Notes: a model not told the origin generated them from the sequence alone. A stretch of DNA of 28,167 bases from DUMC01 sp035362115 (GCA_035362115.1 DAOSDD010000024.1:1-28167); one strand, 5' to 3'; shown: positions 15,694 to 24,220, counted from the stretch's first letter. A program made the numbers and translations.

Positions 15694-18354
15694 ATGAAAA
15701 GGCCCCTGGTTTTATTTGCTATAGCCCTAGCTATAGGAATATTGTTTGCAAAAATTACACAATCATATAAATTTATAGTAATTTCAGCATTGATCCTTCT
15801 AATGGTAATAATCATTATTGAAGTTAAGGTCGTAAAAAACCGTATGATTATATTGCCGCTGACAGGTATTTTGCTCTTTTATTCAATAGGAGGATTTGAG
15901 TTTTTATATAATGATAGAATAATAAGTGAAAAGTATCAGGAATATGCCGGAGAGCAGGTAACAATAAAAGGAGTAATCGACTCCGAGCCTGAATTCCAGG
16001 GGAAAAAAATAACATGTGTAGTCTATTGCAAAGAAATCATTAATAATGACAAAAACAAAACTAACCGGAATAATGCTGATAAATTTATTACTGGTAAAAT
16101 ATCCCTGACCATCCTGACCTCTAACTTACAAACTGCACCAGCTGCATCAGCTGTACAAACTGCACCAGCTACACCAGTTGCATCAGTTGCACAAACTACA
16201 GAGGCAATGCTCATTGATTACGGCAAAACAATAGAAATAACAGGTACACTAAATATTCCAGCAGGAAAAAGAAACCCTGGTGGCTTCAATTACCAAAGCT
16301 ACCTTGCAGGCTCAGGCATATCTGCAACAATGTATGTAAAGGAGAACAGCATCAGGGTTGGGGAAGAGTCACATGCAAATATCTTTTTAAAGATTGGACA
16401 CCTTATACGAAAAAGGTTTATAAATGTTATAAATAACAGCATGCCTCCAAAACAGGCAGGGCTTATGAACGGCATGCTTACCGGTTACCGTGGAGGAATC
16501 TCGGAAGACACAAAAGCAGTTTTCAGTGATTCGGGGTTAATGCACATAATAGCAGTTTCCGGCATGCATGTAGGATTTATTATGCTGCCTTTTATTTTTC
16601 TGTTTAAAAAGATGGGAGTAAAGAAAATAGTATCAAATCCTCTCATTATTTTAATCTTAATACTTTATGTATCTATAACAGGATTGCAGCCTTCAGTGCT
16701 TAGGGCTGTTATAATGGCTTCAACAGTGCTGCTAAGCCAAATTATATGGAAAGAGCCTGATACCCTTGCAAGTATATCCTTTGCAGCAATACTCCTGTTA
16801 ATATGGAATCCGCACATACTATTCAATATAGGTTTTCAAATGTCTTTTATTGCTACATTATCAATAGTTCTGCTTAGAAAAAATGTATCAGAAATAATTA
16901 AGCCTGCTGCAAAATCTGCAGTCAAATACATAACAAGATCTACAAAAGCATTGTCTGCCCATTTTGTTGCTCATTCTGATAATCATTCTGATAATCATTC
17001 GGTTACGCGTTCTATTGCCGATTCTATGCCTGTTTATTCCCAATATTCCACTAACAAAAGCAAACCAGCCTCCAAAATTAAAGACAGGACTGAGAAATTA
17101 GCCAAAAAAGTGACGGATATACTTGGAACTACTCTTTCAGCCCAAGCAGGAATATTGCCTTTATCCATTTTGTATTTTAATAAAGTTTCTATTATATCGG
17201 TTGTATCAAACCTAATGGTAGCTCCTGTAACGGGGACTGTAATTGTACTGGGCTTATTCATGGCAATAATCGGACAGATAAGCCTATTTGCAGCGAAGAT
17301 TGCAGGATATGCCAATAACATACTTCTAAGCTTTATAATTTTTATATCTGAATTTACTGCCCAAATACCTTTTGCAATTTTGAAAACCGGAATATCTTCC
17401 ATAATGCTTATTCTCGTGTATTACATATTAGTATGGTTTTTTCTTTGGCTAAAACCCAGGCACAAAATTAAGGTAAAACCTATGTCATATGCATGGGCTG
17501 CAATATGTGTTATATTAGTCATAAGTACGATAAATCTAATTCCCGGGCAGCTTGAAGTTGTTTTTCTTGATGTAGGAGCAGGAGATTCAATATTTATAAG
17601 AACTCATGGAGGAAGAACAGTACTGATTGATGGTGGTGGTGAAAAAGGCAAGCTGGATAATGAACCTGATACTGGTGAAAAAATCGTTGTTCCTTTTCTG
17701 TTGGGTTACGGGGTGAAGAAATTGGATCTGGTAGTGGCATCCCATGGGCATGGAGACCATATTCAGGGCTTAATGCCTGTATTGAAAGAATTTAATGTAG
17801 GTAAGGTTATTCTACCTGACTATATTGAAGGTAATGAGTTTGATAAAATATTAACAATCTGTGGAGAAAGGAAAATAAATGTAACATATTGCAGCCAGGG
17901 TGATACTATTAAACTTGATAAAAAGACGTATTTTGAAGTATTAAATCCACCCCGTAATATTGTACCTGAAATTAAAATGTCTTTAAATAATAGTTCTTTA
18001 GTGTTAAAATTATACTATAAGAATGTAACTATGCTATTCACTGGGGATATTGAAAAAGAGATTGAGGAAATTCTTGCAGATAACCTGCTGGAATCAGGTG
18101 TCCATGTGTTTAAAGTTCCACACCATGGTTCGGAAACTTCTTCAATCGGAAAGTTTCTTGAACTTGTAAAGCCCCAAGTGGCGGTAATCAGTACAGGAAG
18201 AAATAATTATGGTCACCCGGCCCCCTCTGTTTTGAAAAGACTTGAGGAAACAGGCACTGGAATTTACAGGACGGATTTAAATGGAGCTGTTATAATTAGA
18301 ACAAACGGGAGATTAATAAAAGTTAAAACAATGCTGAATGGTGAGCAAGGCTAA
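15694..18354 (+). CDS. comEC: ComEC/Rec2 competence DNA-uptake channel with metallo-beta-lactamase domain
   Basis: The ATG at 15694 (MKRPLVLF) is preferred over an in-frame ATG 51 bases earlier because the upstream codons lie in a short repeat and GGAATGGAG precedes 15694. The product has 886 residues. Two or three N-terminal membrane spans lead to a DUF4131/OB-like region (to about residue 225). Next is the polytopic Competence domain with the signature SGMHVGFI near residue 289, further spans to about 615, and a C-terminal metallo-beta-lactamase domain with HGHGDH at 684-689 and HHGSE at 810. ComEC is known to carry single-stranded DNA across the membrane during transformation. Two low-complexity insertions stand out: an Ala/Pro/Thr-rich repeat at 147-172 and a Ser/His/Asn-rich stretch around 425-455. 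holA follows 35 bases later, probably in the same transcript. Confidence 0.94.
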   Translation: MKRPLVLFAIALAIGILFAKITQSYKFIVISALILLMVIIIIEVKVVKNRMIILPLTGILLFYSIGGFEFLYNDRIISEKYQEYAGEQVTIKGVIDSEPEFQGKKITCVVYCKEIINNDKNKTNRNNADKFITGKISLTILTSNLQTAPAASAVQTAPATPVASVAQTTEAMLIDYGKTIEITGTLNIPAGKRNPGGFNYQSYLAGSGISATMYVKENSIRVGEESHANIFLKIGHLIRKRFINVINNSMPPKQAGLMNGMLTGYRGGISEDTKAVFSDSGLMHIIAVSGMHVGFIMLPFIFLFKKMGVKKIVSNPLIILILILYVSITGLQPSVLRAVIMASTVLLSQIIWKEPDTLASISFAAILLLIWNPHILFNIGFQMSFIATLSIVLLRKNVSEIIKPAAKSAVKYITRSTKALSAHFVAHSDNHSDNHSVTRSIADSMPVYSQYSTNKSKPASKIKDRTEKLAKKVTDILGTTLSAQAGILPLSILYFNKVSIISVVSNLMVAPVTGTVIVLGLFMAIIGQISLFAAKIAGYANNILLSFIIFISEFTAQIPFAILKTGISSIMLILVYYILVWFFLWLKPRHKIKVKPMSYAWAAICVILVISTINLIPGQLEVVFLDVGAGDSIFIRTHGGRTVLIDGGGEKGKLDNEPDTGEKIVVPFLLGYGVKKLDLVVASHGHGDHIQGLMPVLKEFNVGKVILPDYIEGNEFDKILTICGERKINVTYCSQGDTIKLDKKTYFEVLNPPRNIVPEIKMSLNNSSLVLKLYYKNVTMLFTGDIEKEIEEILADNLLESGVHVFKVPHHGSETSSIGKFLELVKPQVAVISTGRNNYGHPAPSVLKRLEETGTGIYRTDLNGAVIIRTNGRLIKVKTMLNGEQG

Positions 18355-18389
18355 GGAGATATTCAAGAAGGTTAAGGTGGTGCTGGATA

Positions 18390-19409
18390 ATGAGTATTGA
18401 TATTTTAAAAACACAATTAAAAAATAATAATATAAAATCCCTATACCTTTTTTATGGGCCGGAGGAATTCCTTAAAAAGTTTTACATAAAAAGTATAGAA
18501 GATCAAATAGTTGACAAAAATATGGCTGCACTAAATAAGGTTACTCTGGCAGATAAAGTAGATGTACAAAAAATAATAGACAACTGTGATACCCTTCCTG
18601 TTTTTTCAGAAAGAAAACTGGTAATAGTGAAAAACTCAGGGCTGTTCAAGGGAGGTTCAGGGGGTTCGGAAGGGAAAAAAGGCGGCCGGAACGGGGACGC
18701 ACTGCTTGATTATATTAAAAATATTCCGTCGTATACATGCCTCATTTTTTATGAAGATGAAATAGACGGGCGCCTTAAGGTATCTAAAGAAATAAAAAGT
18801 CAGGGACTTGTTGTGGAGTTTCCGTATCAAAAACCTGTTGATCTTGTAAAATGGGTTTATAAGGTTTCAAAAACATATAAAAAAGAAATAGATGCAGAAG
18901 CAGCTGCCTTATTGGTGGAAGGATGCGAATCAGGTATGACGGGAATACTCAATGAAATAGAAAAACTGGTGGCATATACAGGAGACAGGAACAATATTAC
19001 TTTAGAGGATGTTAAAAAGGTATCCAGTGCTACAGTAAAAAGCATAATTTTTGATTTGACCAACGCTATTGTGGAAAAGGACATGGCAGCCTCATTAAAG
19101 CTCCTGGATGATATGATTGTCCTTAAAGAACCGGCTCCCAAAATAATTTTTATGATTGCACGCCAGTTTAGGCAAATGCTTCAGGTAAAAATTTTACTGG
19201 AAAGCGGCAACAGCCCAAAGGAGATATCTTCCAGGCTAAAACTGCAGCCATTTATTGTTGAGAAACTAAGAAAAATTTCTGCAAATTTTAATATAAAACG
19301 ACTTAAAGAAAATATGGAAGAGATATTTGAATGCGATCTTGCAATAAAAACAGGGAAAATGAAGGACAGAACGGCAGTGGAACTGCTAATAGCAAAACTT
19401 ACAATCTAA
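18390..19409 (+). CDS. holA: DNA polymerase III delta subunit
   Basis: HolA is the clamp-loader subunit that opens the beta sliding clamp. The 339-residue length is usual for the family. The N terminus (SLYLFYGPEEFLKK) is the typical opening of the delta AAA+-like fold. A FEYDEID-like acidic/hydrophobic stretch (LIFYEDEID) and the central helical lid region (VEGCESGMTGILNEIEKLV) also match. The C-terminal collar helices run through RQFRQMLQVKILLESG to the end, including the typical 'DLAIKTGKMKDRTAVELLIAKL' ending, quoted here as positions 317-338. AAGGTGG precedes the ATG by about nine bases. Pairing with comEC upstream and rpsT downstream is a common arrangement in Firmicutes. Confidence 0.94.
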   Translation: MSIDILKTQLKNNNIKSLYLFYGPEEFLKKFYIKSIEDQIVDKNMAALNKVTLADKVDVQKIIDNCDTLPVFSERKLVIVKNSGLFKGGSGGSEGKKGGRNGDALLDYIKNIPSYTCLIFYEDEIDGRLKVSKEIKSQGLVVEFPYQKPVDLVKWVYKVSKTYKKEIDAEAAALLVEGCESGMTGILNEIEKLVAYTGDRNNITLEDVKKVSSATVKSIIFDLTNAIVEKDMAASLKLLDDMIVLKEPAPKIIFMIARQFRQMLQVKILLESGNSPKEISSRLKLQPFIVEKLRKISANFNIKRLKENMEEIFECDLAIKTGKMKDRTAVELLIAKLTI

Positions 19410-19457
19410 TAGGAACATACTAATTCCAAACCTAACTCAAACTTGGTCTTAAACAGT

Positions 19458-19484
19458 AAAAAAACGTACTCAGGTACGTTTTTT
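19458..19484. terminator. Bidirectional terminator between holA and rpsT
   Basis: AAAAAAACGTAC, loop TCAG and GTACGTTTTTT form a symmetrical hairpin with A-runs and T-runs on both sides. It can therefore stop holA transcription on the plus strand and rpsT transcription on the minus strand. Confidence 0.88.
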
Positions 19485-19499
19485 ATCATTTTATCGCCA

Positions 19500-19766
19500 T
19501 TATTTACTTATCGCTGTATTATAAGCCTTTGTCAATTTTGATTTCTGTCTTGAAGCATTGTTCTTATGAATTACATTCTTTACTACAGCTTTATCAAGAA
19601 GTTTTACTGCTTCCTTTAGCATTTCAGCTGCATGAGGATCTTTATTATCAATAGCTGTTCTGCTCTTTTTAACAGTTGATCTAAGAGCTGATTTCCTCAT
19701 TTTATTTGCCAATGCTTTTTTATCTGCAATTTTTATACGCTTTATAGCCTGTTTATTATTAGCCAA
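19500..19766 (-). CDS. rpsT: Ribosomal protein S20
   Basis: The 88-residue, highly basic protein begins (M)ANNKQAIKRIKIADKKALANKM and has the two long helices of S20, a primary 16S rRNA-binding protein of the small subunit. The start codon read on the minus strand is TTG, seven bases after a strong GGAGGTG, and no ATG lies in frame upstream. E. coli rpsT is also known for a UUG start and autogenous translational control, so the rare start may be functional here too. The length is normal. The gene converges on holA and diverges from gpr. Confidence 0.96.
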   Translation of the reverse strand: MANNKQAIKRIKIADKKALANKMRKSALRSTVKKSRTAIDNKDPHAAEMLKEAVKLLDKAVVKNVIHKNNASRQKSKLTKAYNTAISK

Positions 19767-19802
19767 GTATTAACACCTCCAGTTGATTGGTCAACGCAGT
19801 AA

Positions 19803-19831
19803 ATTTTATCATGAAAAATTAAAAATTGCAA
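19803..19831 (-). promoter_or_regulatory. Promoter of rpsT
   Basis: On the minus strand TTGCAA (19831-19826) and TAAAAT (19808-19803) are 17 bases apart. The transcript would begin near 19796, giving a leader of about 30 bases. That leader contains the inverted repeat GTTGA-CCAA-TCAAC just before the Shine-Dalgarno sequence. Confidence 0.65.
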
Positions 19832-19857
19832 GGGGTCATGGAAAACAAATTATAATA

Positions 19858-19878
19858 TTTGCCTTAAAATTAGGCAAA
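19858..19878. repeat. Inverted repeat upstream of gpr
   Basis: TTTGCCT and AGGCAAA are exact 7-base reverse complements around a 7-base AT centre, about 50 bases before the gpr start. They could form a hairpin or an operator. I could not identify a convincing sigma-G promoter in this interval. Confidence 0.4.
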
Positions 19879-19926
19879 ATAATAAAACAAATATAATATT
19901 TTATATATTGGAAAGGATTGATAACT

Positions 19927-20940
19927 ATGATTGATAAACCAGAAAGAAGAAGCGTTGTTACAGACCTGGCTATTGAAGCCCATGAACTTGTTAAAGAGCA
20001 GACTGTAAGAGGTGCCCAGCAAAAGGAAGATAATATACCCGGAGTTGATGTAACCAATGCTGGAACAGAAGATATAAAAATATCAAGGGTAAAGATAAGT
20101 TCTGTACAGGGGCAGAATGCGCTTGGAAAGCCCATGGGTACCTACATTACCCTTGATATACCAGGAATTAAGGAAAATGATATAGAGTTATATGAAAATG
20201 CCTGTAAAGCTTTAGCATCAGAACTTGCACAACTGCTGCGACTAAATGAAAAATCAACAACCCTTGTAGTAGGACTGGGAAACTGGAATGTAACCTCTGA
20301 TTCACTTGGCCCGAAAGTTGTATCAAAGATGATGATAACCAGACACTTGCTTCAATATGTACCTGAACAGGTTGATCAGGGCGTGAGACCTGTATGCGGC
20401 ATAGCTCCTGGTGTACTGGGTATCACAGGAATAGAGACAGGCGAAATAGTTAGAGGAATAGTAGACAGGCTCAGGCCGGATTGTATTATTGCAATTGATG
20501 CTCTTGCCTCTAGAAAGCTTGATAGAGTTAACACAACAATACAGATTGCAGATACCGGGATTTCTCCTGGTTCAGGGGTAGGAAATAAGAGGATGGATAT
20601 CTCCCGTGAAACCCTTGGTGTCCCTGTTATTGCCATAGGTGTTCCTACAGTTGTTGATGCAGCTACAATAGCAAATGACACAATAGACAAGGTAATTGAC
20701 AGTTTTATACAAAAAGCTGATGAAGGGACGGAATTCTATAATAAATTAAAAAACATGGACAGGGATGAAAAATATCAAATGATACAGGAAATTCTTGATC
20801 CTTATACAGGTAATTTAATTGTTACACCAAAGGAAATTGACGAGGTTGTTGAAAGAATAGCAAAAGTAATAGCCAACGGATTAAATATAGCACTGCATCA
20901 GGGAATTACTCTGGATGATGTAGACAGGTATTTACAGTAA
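19927..20940 (+). CDS. gpr: Spore germination protease GPR
   Basis: GPR is the aspartic-type (family A25) protease that degrades small acid-soluble spore proteins at germination. The ATG at 19927 has GGAAAGGA about nine bases upstream; a TTG at 19918 would touch that site and is rejected. The product has 337 residues, near the usual length. The N terminus RRSVVTDLAIEAHEL corresponds to the propeptide region that is cleaved for activation. Asp125 in SDSLGP and Asp191 in AIDALASR are spaced as the two catalytic aspartates of the Bacillus megaterium enzyme (127 and 193). It is made in the forespore in known systems, usually under sigma-G. Its presence is the main sign that the organism forms spores. 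The usual neighbour spoIIP is not here. Confidence 0.96.
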   Translation: MIDKPERRSVVTDLAIEAHELVKEQTVRGAQQKEDNIPGVDVTNAGTEDIKISRVKISSVQGQNALGKPMGTYITLDIPGIKENDIELYENACKALASELAQLLRLNEKSTTLVVGLGNWNVTSDSLGPKVVSKMMITRHLLQYVPEQVDQGVRPVCGIAPGVLGITGIETGEIVRGIVDRLRPDCIIAIDALASRKLDRVNTTIQIADTGISPGSGVGNKRMDISRETLGVPVIAIGVPTVVDAATIANDTIDKVIDSFIQKADEGTEFYNKLKNMDRDEKYQMIQEILDPYTGNLIVTPKEIDEVVERIAKVIANGLNIALHQGITLDDVDRYLQ

Positions 20941-21045
20941 GAAAGCTGCTGATTTTAGTGCTGTTTTTGTCGTGCCTGATACGACACTTTGAATATGGTA
21001 TTTACACCTGCAATTTGAAAATTTGAAAAAAATTATGCTGAATTC

Positions 21046-21075
21046 TTGACAGAGTTAAAATGATTGATTTATAAT
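21046..21075 (+). promoter_or_regulatory. Sigma-A promoter for serA
   Basis: TTGACA (21046-21051) and TATAAT (21070-21075) match the consensus fully with an 18-base spacer. Transcription would start near 21082, just before the glycine riboswitch. Between the gpr stop and this promoter there is only a weak GTCGT/ACGAC hairpin. Confidence 0.85.
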
Positions 21076-21102
21076 TGTATATAAAATAAATATATGTCGG
21101 AT

Positions 21103-21256
21103 GATTGGTGGGGGAGAGATATTCCAAATGGAATGCACCGAAGGAGTAGCACTCTCAGGTAAAGAGACCTCACTGGGACGAATCTCTGGAGAGACCATTA
21201 TTGGCGCCGAAGGGGCAAGGCTTAAATGCTAATCTCTCAGGCAAAAGGACAGAGCA
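21103..21256 (+). ncRNA. Tandem glycine riboswitch
   Basis: Two consecutive glycine aptamers are visible. Aptamer 1 (about 21103-21180) has GGGGGAGAGA, GCACCGAAGGAGTAG, CTCTCAGGTAAA and CACTGGGACG. Aptamer 2 (about 21181-21256) has CTCTGGAGAGACC, GCGCCGAAGGGGCAAG, CTCTCAGGCAAAAGGACAGAG. The order and the short linker (GACGAATCTCTGGAGAG) are those of the classical two-aptamer gcvT RNA. The class usually controls glycine cleavage genes or glycine transporters; here the next gene is serA. Confidence 0.95.
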
Positions 21257-21286
21257 GGATAAATACACGCATCTTACTTTGTTATT

Positions 21287-21326
21287 CAGAGGTCATGTCC
21301 GCTATGGATCTGACCTTTATATTTTA
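21287..21326 (+). terminator. Terminator-like expression platform of the glycine riboswitch
   Basis: AGAGGTCA pairs with TGACCTTT (8 bp with one G-U) over a loop that can pair further (GTCC/GGAT), and TTATATTTT follows. It lies 31 bases after aptamer 2 and 31 bases before serA. The left arm GAGGTC can also pair with GACCTC at 21166-21171 in aptamer 1, a possible antiterminator. Confidence 0.65.
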
Positions 21327-21356
21327 TGAAAAGAAGTTTACGGGAGGGTTGTATTG

Positions 21357-22961
21357 ATGAAGGTTATAGTAACAGACAAAATGGCTGATGATGGAATTAG
21401 GTATCTGAGGGAGAACGGTTTTGAAGTTGATACACCATTTGGTATTTCCCCTGAAGAATTGCTGGAAGTAATAGAAAATTATGATGCCATTATAGTAAGA
21501 AGTGCAACAAAGGTAACAGAAAAAGTTATTGAAAGAGCAAAAAATCTTAAGGTTGTAGGCCGTGCAGGAAACGGAATAGACAATATAGATGTAAATGCCT
21601 GCACCAAAAGAGGTATTCTTGTAGTAAACACCCCGGAAGGCAATATTATGGCAGCAGCCGAACTAACAATAGGTATGATATTCGCACTGTTCAGGAATAT
21701 CCCCCAGGCATACATGGCTGCAAAAAACAAGGATTTCAGAAGAAACAAATTTGTTGGTAACGAACTTGATGGAAAAGTTGCAGGAGTTATTGGCCTTGGA
21801 AGAATAGGTACTATTGTTGCAACAAAGCTTAAAGCTCTAAACATGAAAGTTATAGGCTATGATCCATTCGTTACAGATGAAAGATGCCAGAAGATGGGCA
21901 TAAAGAAATGTGAAACTATGGAAGACTTACTAAAGGAAGCCGACCTTGTTACTGTGCACATCCCAAAAACTGATAAAAGTCAGGGCCTTATATCAGAAGA
22001 AGAATTGAAGCTCTGTAAAAAAGGCGTACGTATTATTAATGTTGCCAGAGGCGGGATTGTAAACGAAAAGGCTCTATATAACGCATTAAAGGAAGGTCAT
22101 GTGGCAGGTGCCGCTATAGACGTATTTGAAAAGGAACCCAACTTCAACAAAAAACCGGAAGAACAGGATTACAGCAATCCTTTACTTGAACTTGACAATG
22201 TAATATACACACCTCATCTTGGCGCATCAAGTGAAGAGGCAAATCATAACGTAAGCAGCCAGGTAGCTGAACTTATAGCAGGTGCCTTAAGAGGCGAAAT
22301 GGTAGCGGCGGTTAATATGCCTCCAATGAAGGTGGATAATCTGAATGGCCTGAAACCGTATGTAGAAATCGCTGAAATATTGGGTAAAATTTACTATCAG
22401 GCTGAGAAGCCCACAGTCAATAAAGTTGAAGTTATATATAGCGGAGATCTGGCAGAAAAAGATACCAGACTAATATCTCTTTCAGCACTGAAAGGCTTGC
22501 TGGAACATGCTGTAAAAGAAAACATCAATTATGTAAACGCAGGTTATATTGCAAAAACAATGGGCATAGAAATGGTTGAAAGCAAAAGCTCATATCTGGA
22601 TAAATACACCAACCTTATTACATTGAAATTTACGACTAAAGACAGGGAACTTAGTGTATCCGGTACAGTGTTTACCAAAGATGAAATAAGGATAGTGGAT
22701 TTCTTCGGTTACAAGCTGGATTTTGAGCCTACTCCATACGTAATAGCCATACAGAATATTGATAAACCCGGTATTATCGGTCAGATAGGTACCATACTGG
22801 GCGCTAATGATATCAACATTGCAGCCATGCAGTGGAGCAGAAACAGAAAAGGCGAGAAGGCTGTAGCCTTTGTAAGTGTAGACTGTGAAGTATGCGAAAG
22901 CATATTAAACCAGTTGAGACAAATTAATGGAGTATTAAAAGCAACAATGCTGAAGTTTTAA
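21357..22961 (+). CDS. serA: D-3-phosphoglycerate dehydrogenase, long form
   Basis: SerA oxidises 3-phosphoglycerate to 3-phosphohydroxypyruvate with NAD, the first committed step of serine synthesis and thus of glycine and one-carbon supply. The ATG at 21357 follows GGGAGGG by eight bases; a TTG one codon earlier is less likely. The product has 534 residues, typical for the long bacterial form. Residues 1-100 and 285-318 form the substrate domain (GRAGNGIDNID). The nucleotide-binding motif is GLGRIG near 147-152. Catalytic Arg231 (VARGG), Glu260 (EKEP) and His287 (TPHLGAS) are all present. Residues 325-450 are the allosteric substrate-binding domain and 460-534 an ACT domain (IAIQNIDKPGIIGQIG) that binds serine in relatives. 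No serC gene accompanies it. Confidence 0.96.
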   Translation: MKVIVTDKMADDGIRYLRENGFEVDTPFGISPEELLEVIENYDAIIVRSATKVTEKVIERAKNLKVVGRAGNGIDNIDVNACTKRGILVVNTPEGNIMAAAELTIGMIFALFRNIPQAYMAAKNKDFRRNKFVGNELDGKVAGVIGLGRIGTIVATKLKALNMKVIGYDPFVTDERCQKMGIKKCETMEDLLKEADLVTVHIPKTDKSQGLISEEELKLCKKGVRIINVARGGIVNEKALYNALKEGHVAGAAIDVFEKEPNFNKKPEEQDYSNPLLELDNVIYTPHLGASSEEANHNVSSQVAELIAGALRGEMVAAVNMPPMKVDNLNGLKPYVEIAEILGKIYYQAEKPTVNKVEVIYSGDLAEKDTRLISLSALKGLLEHAVKENINYVNAGYIAKTMGIEMVESKSSYLDKYTNLITLKFTTKDRELSVSGTVFTKDEIRIVDFFGYKLDFEPTPYVIAIQNIDKPGIIGQIGTILGANDINIAAMQWSRNRKGEKAVAFVSVDCEVCESILNQLRQINGVLKATMLKF

Positions 22962-22989
22962 GATATTTTAAATAGCAGCAATAAGCAGC

Positions 22990-23041
22990 AATAAGGGACA
23001 TTTCTCAAGTTGAAAACGATAATTGAGGGTTGTCCCTTATT
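22990..23041 (+). terminator. Hairpin after serA, probable terminator or processing stem
   Basis: AATAAGGGACA and TGTCCCTTATT are exact 11-base arms, and CTCAA/TTGAG pair inside them. The hairpin begins 29 bases after the stop codon and follows a doubled AGCAGCAATA. No T-run follows, so simple Rho-independent action is doubtful. Confidence 0.5.
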
Positions 23042-23117
23042 ACATAATGGCTTTGCACATAAAAGTTTATTTTTTGGTTAACTTTTGAGAATAATAGTAT
23101 AAAAGGACGATGTTTCT

Positions 23118-23486
23118 ATGATCGGTTTTCTAGTATTTATAATTGGATTAGTGTTCGGAAGCTTTATGAATGTATGCATATACCGCATACCTGCACATGA
23201 ATCTGTGGTTACAGGTCCATCTCATTGTCCTGCATGCGGGAAACAAATAAAATGGTATGACCTGGTACCGGTATTAAGTTTTCTTATACTTAGAGGCAGG
23301 TGCAGGTTTTGCAAAACATCAATATCACCACGATATCCGGCAGTCGAATTGCTTAATGGAACAATTTGGATGCTGCTCTATTGTTTTTTTGGTTTGACAC
23401 CTATATTCATTATTCTATGCATAGTATTTTCATGTGTTATGGTTTATGGCTTTATAAAGTATGATGGGTCAAAAAGTGCGAGATAA
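23118..23486 (+). CDS. N-terminal domain of a type IV prepilin peptidase (truncated)
   Basis: The 122-residue product matches only the first half of an A24-family prepilin peptidase/N-methyltransferase, which is normally about 250 residues. It starts with a membrane span (IGFLVFIIGLVFGSFMNVCIYRIP). Then comes the cytoplasmic cysteine domain with Cys37-x2-Cys40 and Cys62-x2-Cys65, the PRYPxVELLN motif, and two further hydrophobic stretches. It ends at KYDGSKSAR where full-length enzymes continue with the catalytic 'IDxDHxxIPN' segment; here the first aspartate position reads Lys. The second catalytic GxGD is absent altogether. Protease activity is therefore not expected. The cysteine domain is linked to the methyltransferase side in the literature, but residual function is only a possibility. 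Two pilin-like genes follow. Confidence 0.82.
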   Translation: MIGFLVFIIGLVFGSFMNVCIYRIPAHESVVTGPSHCPACGKQIKWYDLVPVLSFLILRGRCRFCKTSISPRYPAVELLNGTIWMLLYCFFGLTPIFIILCIVFSCVMVYGFIKYDGSKSAR

Positions 23487-23591
23487 TGTAATTATTTTCA
23501 TATAAAGATGCTATTCATTTAATTCTCACATTGCGCACAAAACTGAATTTAAACTGGAAAATGCAAAAATATTGTCAAAAAATTAAAAAAT

Positions 23592-23623
23592 ACCTGTTTA
23601 TTTTTTATAATAAATGGTATAAT
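23592..23623 (+). promoter_or_regulatory. Possible promoter of the pilin-like gene
   Basis: TATAAT at 23618-23623 is exact, but the -35 element (TGTTTA, 17 bases upstream) is a poor match. The leader would be about 85 bases long. Confidence 0.4.
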
Positions 23624-23714
23624 CAAATCATGAAACTTATTATGTGATGTACTTATATAATGCATTACATAGAAAATAGGGGAAAATATAAAAAAATATA
23701 TTGGGGGTAAAATT

Positions 23715-24134
23715 ATGATTAAAAAAATGTTAAAATCAATGGGGAAAAACAAAAAAGGTTTTACACTGGTGGAACTGATGGTAGTAGTTGTAATTATTGG
23801 GATACTGACTGCTATTGCGGTGCCGGTGTATAATAATGTGACGAAAAGTGCCACAGATAATGCTAACGCGGCTAATATACGAATTCTTGAAGGCGCGATT
23901 TCTATGTATTTAACGAACAATCCTAGTGATAATGTTACATTTGAAGATATTATAATGGATAATACTGGCACTCTTTCTGTGCCATCGGGCAAGACTTTAA
24001 ATGGGGGTAAAAAATTAGTACCAGAATATGTTACTTCTATGCCCAAACAACCATCAAGTACATTAGGGTATGTAAAGACAAATGGAGCAGGAAAACGTGT
24101 GGAATTAGAGGTATCAGCTGCACCAGAGGGTTAA
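23715..24134 (+). CDS. Type IV pilin-like / pseudopilin protein
   Basis: The 139-residue product has a basic 15-residue leader ending KNKKG and then FTLVELMVVVVIIGILTAIAVP, the classical class III signal. Cleavage is expected between Gly15 and Phe16, with Glu20 at mature position +5. The rest is a short globular domain with no cysteines and a GKKLVPEYVTSMP segment resembling the C-terminal part of pseudopilins. GGGGG lies about eight bases before the ATG. It would be inserted in the membrane and assembled by a type IV pilus or type II-like system, but no assembly ATPase, platform protein or complete peptidase is present here, so the machinery must be elsewhere. Whether it is a major pilin, a minor pilin or a ComGC-like protein cannot be told. 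Confidence 0.87.
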   Translation: MIKKMLKSMGKNKKGFTLVELMVVVVIIGILTAIAVPVYNNVTKSATDNANAANIRILEGAISMYLTNNPSDNVTFEDIIMDNTGTLSVPSGKTLNGGKKLVPEYVTSMPKQPSSTLGYVKTNGAGKRVELEVSAAPEG

Positions 24135-24220
24135 AAACAACCTTCTATGAAGTGTTAAGAAATAAATTTTATAACTTATGTGCAGAATTAACTGTTTCAT
24201 AGCATGTAAAGGGACAGCAT

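Noticed and set aside
16972..17003. Short repeat in comEC considered as a CRISPR-like or attachment repeat
   Set aside because: It is two in-frame copies of a 12-base unit that simply encode HSDN repeats; no spacer structure exists.
20960..20985. Possible terminator after gpr
   Set aside because: Only a 5-6 bp GTCGT/ACGAC stem without a following T-run is seen, too weak to call.
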